Assembly (NCBI GenBank): GCA_030824255.1
Contig: JAVBYB010000510.1
Span: 1-6,568 of the forward strand
Source: a bacterium
GTDB lineage: Bacteria > Pseudomonadota > Alphaproteobacteria > Caulobacterales > Hyphomonadaceae
Reading direction: 5' to 3'
Length of the DNA: 6,568 nt
A model generated the notes under the pieces. It was not told the DNA's origin, made no database searches, and was given only the letters and a program-made list of their open reading frames with translations. Positions 5,740-6,568 of the stretch are shown piece after piece (within the stretch, counting starts at the first letter, position 1; each line of letters begins with the position of its first letter). The position numbers were made by a program, and so were the translations under genes.

Positions 5740-6568
5740 ATGCGTTCCAAGGATGGCTTCAAAGCCGGAAGCCTGAAGGTTGGTCTGGCCGCCGGGGTCG
5801 CCCTGCTTGCGGCGACGGCGTGCGCCGGAACCTCGCGGCAGACGGACCTCGCCTATATCGAGCGGCCGGTTGAGACGATCTACAATGACGCCCTGCGCAG
5901 CCTCGACCGCAATTTGTGGGTCGTCGCCGCAGCCCAGTTCGATGAAGTGCAGCGCCAGCACCCGTATTCGCCGTGGGCACAGCGCGCCATGCTGATGGCG
6001 GCCTATGCCCGCTATCGCGCGCGGGACTATGAAAAGGCAATGTCGAGCGCTGAGGAGTATATCGCCCTGCATCCAGGCGGCGACGGCGCGCCGTATGCCT
6101 ATTATCTCGTGGCGGTCAGCCATTTCGACCAGATCATCGACGTGGGCCGCGATCAGGCGCGCTCGGATCTCGCGCTGCGTGCGTTCAATGAGGTGACGGC
6201 GCGCTTCCCGGAGTCCGACTATTCGCGCGATGCCGAGCTCAAGATGGACATGGTCCGCGACCAGCTGGCGGGCAAGGAAATGGAGATCGGACGCTATTAC
6301 CTGCAGCGTTCGGAGCATCTCGCGGCGATCAATCGCTTCAAGAAGGTGATCTCTGACTACCAGACCACGACACACGTGCCGGAAGCCCTGCACCGCCTGT
6401 CAGAATCCTATCTGTCGATCGGCCTCACGGGCCAGGCGCAGCAGGCGGCTTCCGTTCTGGGCCACAACTATCCGGGCTCGACGTGGTATTCCGATACCTA
6501 CGCGATGATGCAGGGGCAGGGTGTGAGCCTGCCGGAGAAGCCCGATGCAAAAGCCGGGTTCAACCTGA
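5740..6568 (+). CDS. bamD: Outer membrane assembly lipoprotein BamD (3' end outside window)
   Basis: BamD is the essential lipoprotein partner of BamA in the Bam complex, which folds beta-barrel proteins into the outer membrane from the periplasmic side. The frame opens at ATG 5740, preceded by GAGG, and runs 276 codons to the window edge without a stop; the TGA visible in the last three bases is out of frame. The N-terminus MRSKDGFKAGSLKVGLAAGV ... AATAC carries a lipoprotein signal with Cys28. The body is made of tetratricopeptide-like helices: IYNDALRSLDRNLWVVAAAQFDEVQRQHPYS, then AMLMAAYARYRARDYEKAMSSAEEYIALHP, then YYLVAVSHFDQI, and RYYLQRSEHLAAINRFKKVISDYQTT, all typical of BamD/ComL. 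Only a few C-terminal residues are probably missing, as the family is around 250-300 residues in alphaproteobacteria. Confidence 0.94.
   Translation, partial: MRSKDGFKAGSLKVGLAAGVALLAATACAGTSRQTDLAYIERPVETIYNDALRSLDRNLWVVAAAQFDEVQRQHPYSPWAQRAMLMAAYARYRARDYEKAMSSAEEYIALHPGGDGAPYAYYLVAVSHFDQIIDVGRDQARSDLALRAFNEVTARFPESDYSRDAELKMDMVRDQLAGKEMEIGRYYLQRSEHLAAINRFKKVISDYQTTTHVPEALHRLSESYLSIGLTGQAQQAASVLGHNYPGSTWYSDTYAMMQGQGVSLPEKPDAKAGFNL

Noticed and set aside
5719..6393. A 224-codon open frame on the - strand opposite bamD
   Set aside because: BamD on the + strand has a lipobox and helical repeats; the reverse frame shows no family features.
6566..6568. TGA at the window end as the bamD stop codon
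   Set aside because: Counting from ATG 5740, the frame there reads CTG then A, so this TGA is out of frame and the gene continues past the edge.

Overview
The window looks like chromosomal DNA of a GC-rich alphaproteobacterium, most likely of the Caulobacterales/Hyphomonadaceae type. This is inferred from gene content: the C-terminal tail of FtsZ ending in the alphaproteobacterial-type peptide DLEIPAFLRR, then lpxC and bamD, all on the + strand. It is a relative of the conserved division and envelope neighbourhood ftsZ ... lpxC ... bamD. No tRNA, rRNA, insertion sequence, CRISPR array or phage gene is visible.

Layout. Positions 1-183 hold the last 60 codons of ftsZ. From 215 to about 3372 every gene lies on the opposite (-) strand, so this block converges on ftsZ and diverges from lpxC. 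In the direction of transcription (right to left) the block reads: an FkbM-type methyltransferase (2476-3372), a 52-codon putative Tat/lipoprotein (2214-2372), an Rsm22/METTL17-type ribosome-assembly protein with a four-cysteine Fe-S set (1189-2154), a His-rich PadR/YqjI-type regulator (520-1098), and a DUF2218 protein (215-520) whose start codon shares one base with the stop codon of the regulator. From 3591 the + strand resumes with complete lpxC, a DUF4349 lipoprotein with a C-terminal membrane segment (4636-5637), and bamD (5740 to beyond the end of the window).

How the genes fit together. The + strand genes serve division (FtsZ) and outer-membrane building (LpxC commits UDP-acyl-GlcNAc to lipid A; BamD inserts beta-barrel proteins; the DUF4349 protein is an envelope protein of unknown role). 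The - strand block mixes a probable metal-responsive regulator pair (PadR-DUF2218), a ribosomal small-subunit maturation factor, and a methyltransferase of unknown substrate.

The strongest non-coding signal is a perfect 35-bp palindrome (17-bp arms, 1-bp centre) 12 bases upstream of the PadR start codon, almost certainly the regulator's own operator. A second signal is a pair of near-identical 17-bp motifs (GCAACAACT-S-GCAACAG) on either side of the FkbM gene, in the two intergenic regions. I see no clear evidence of a wholly new multi-gene system. The most promising items are the palindrome/PadR/DUF2218 module without its usual reductase partner, the unlisted small lipoprotein gene, and the repeated GCAAC motif.
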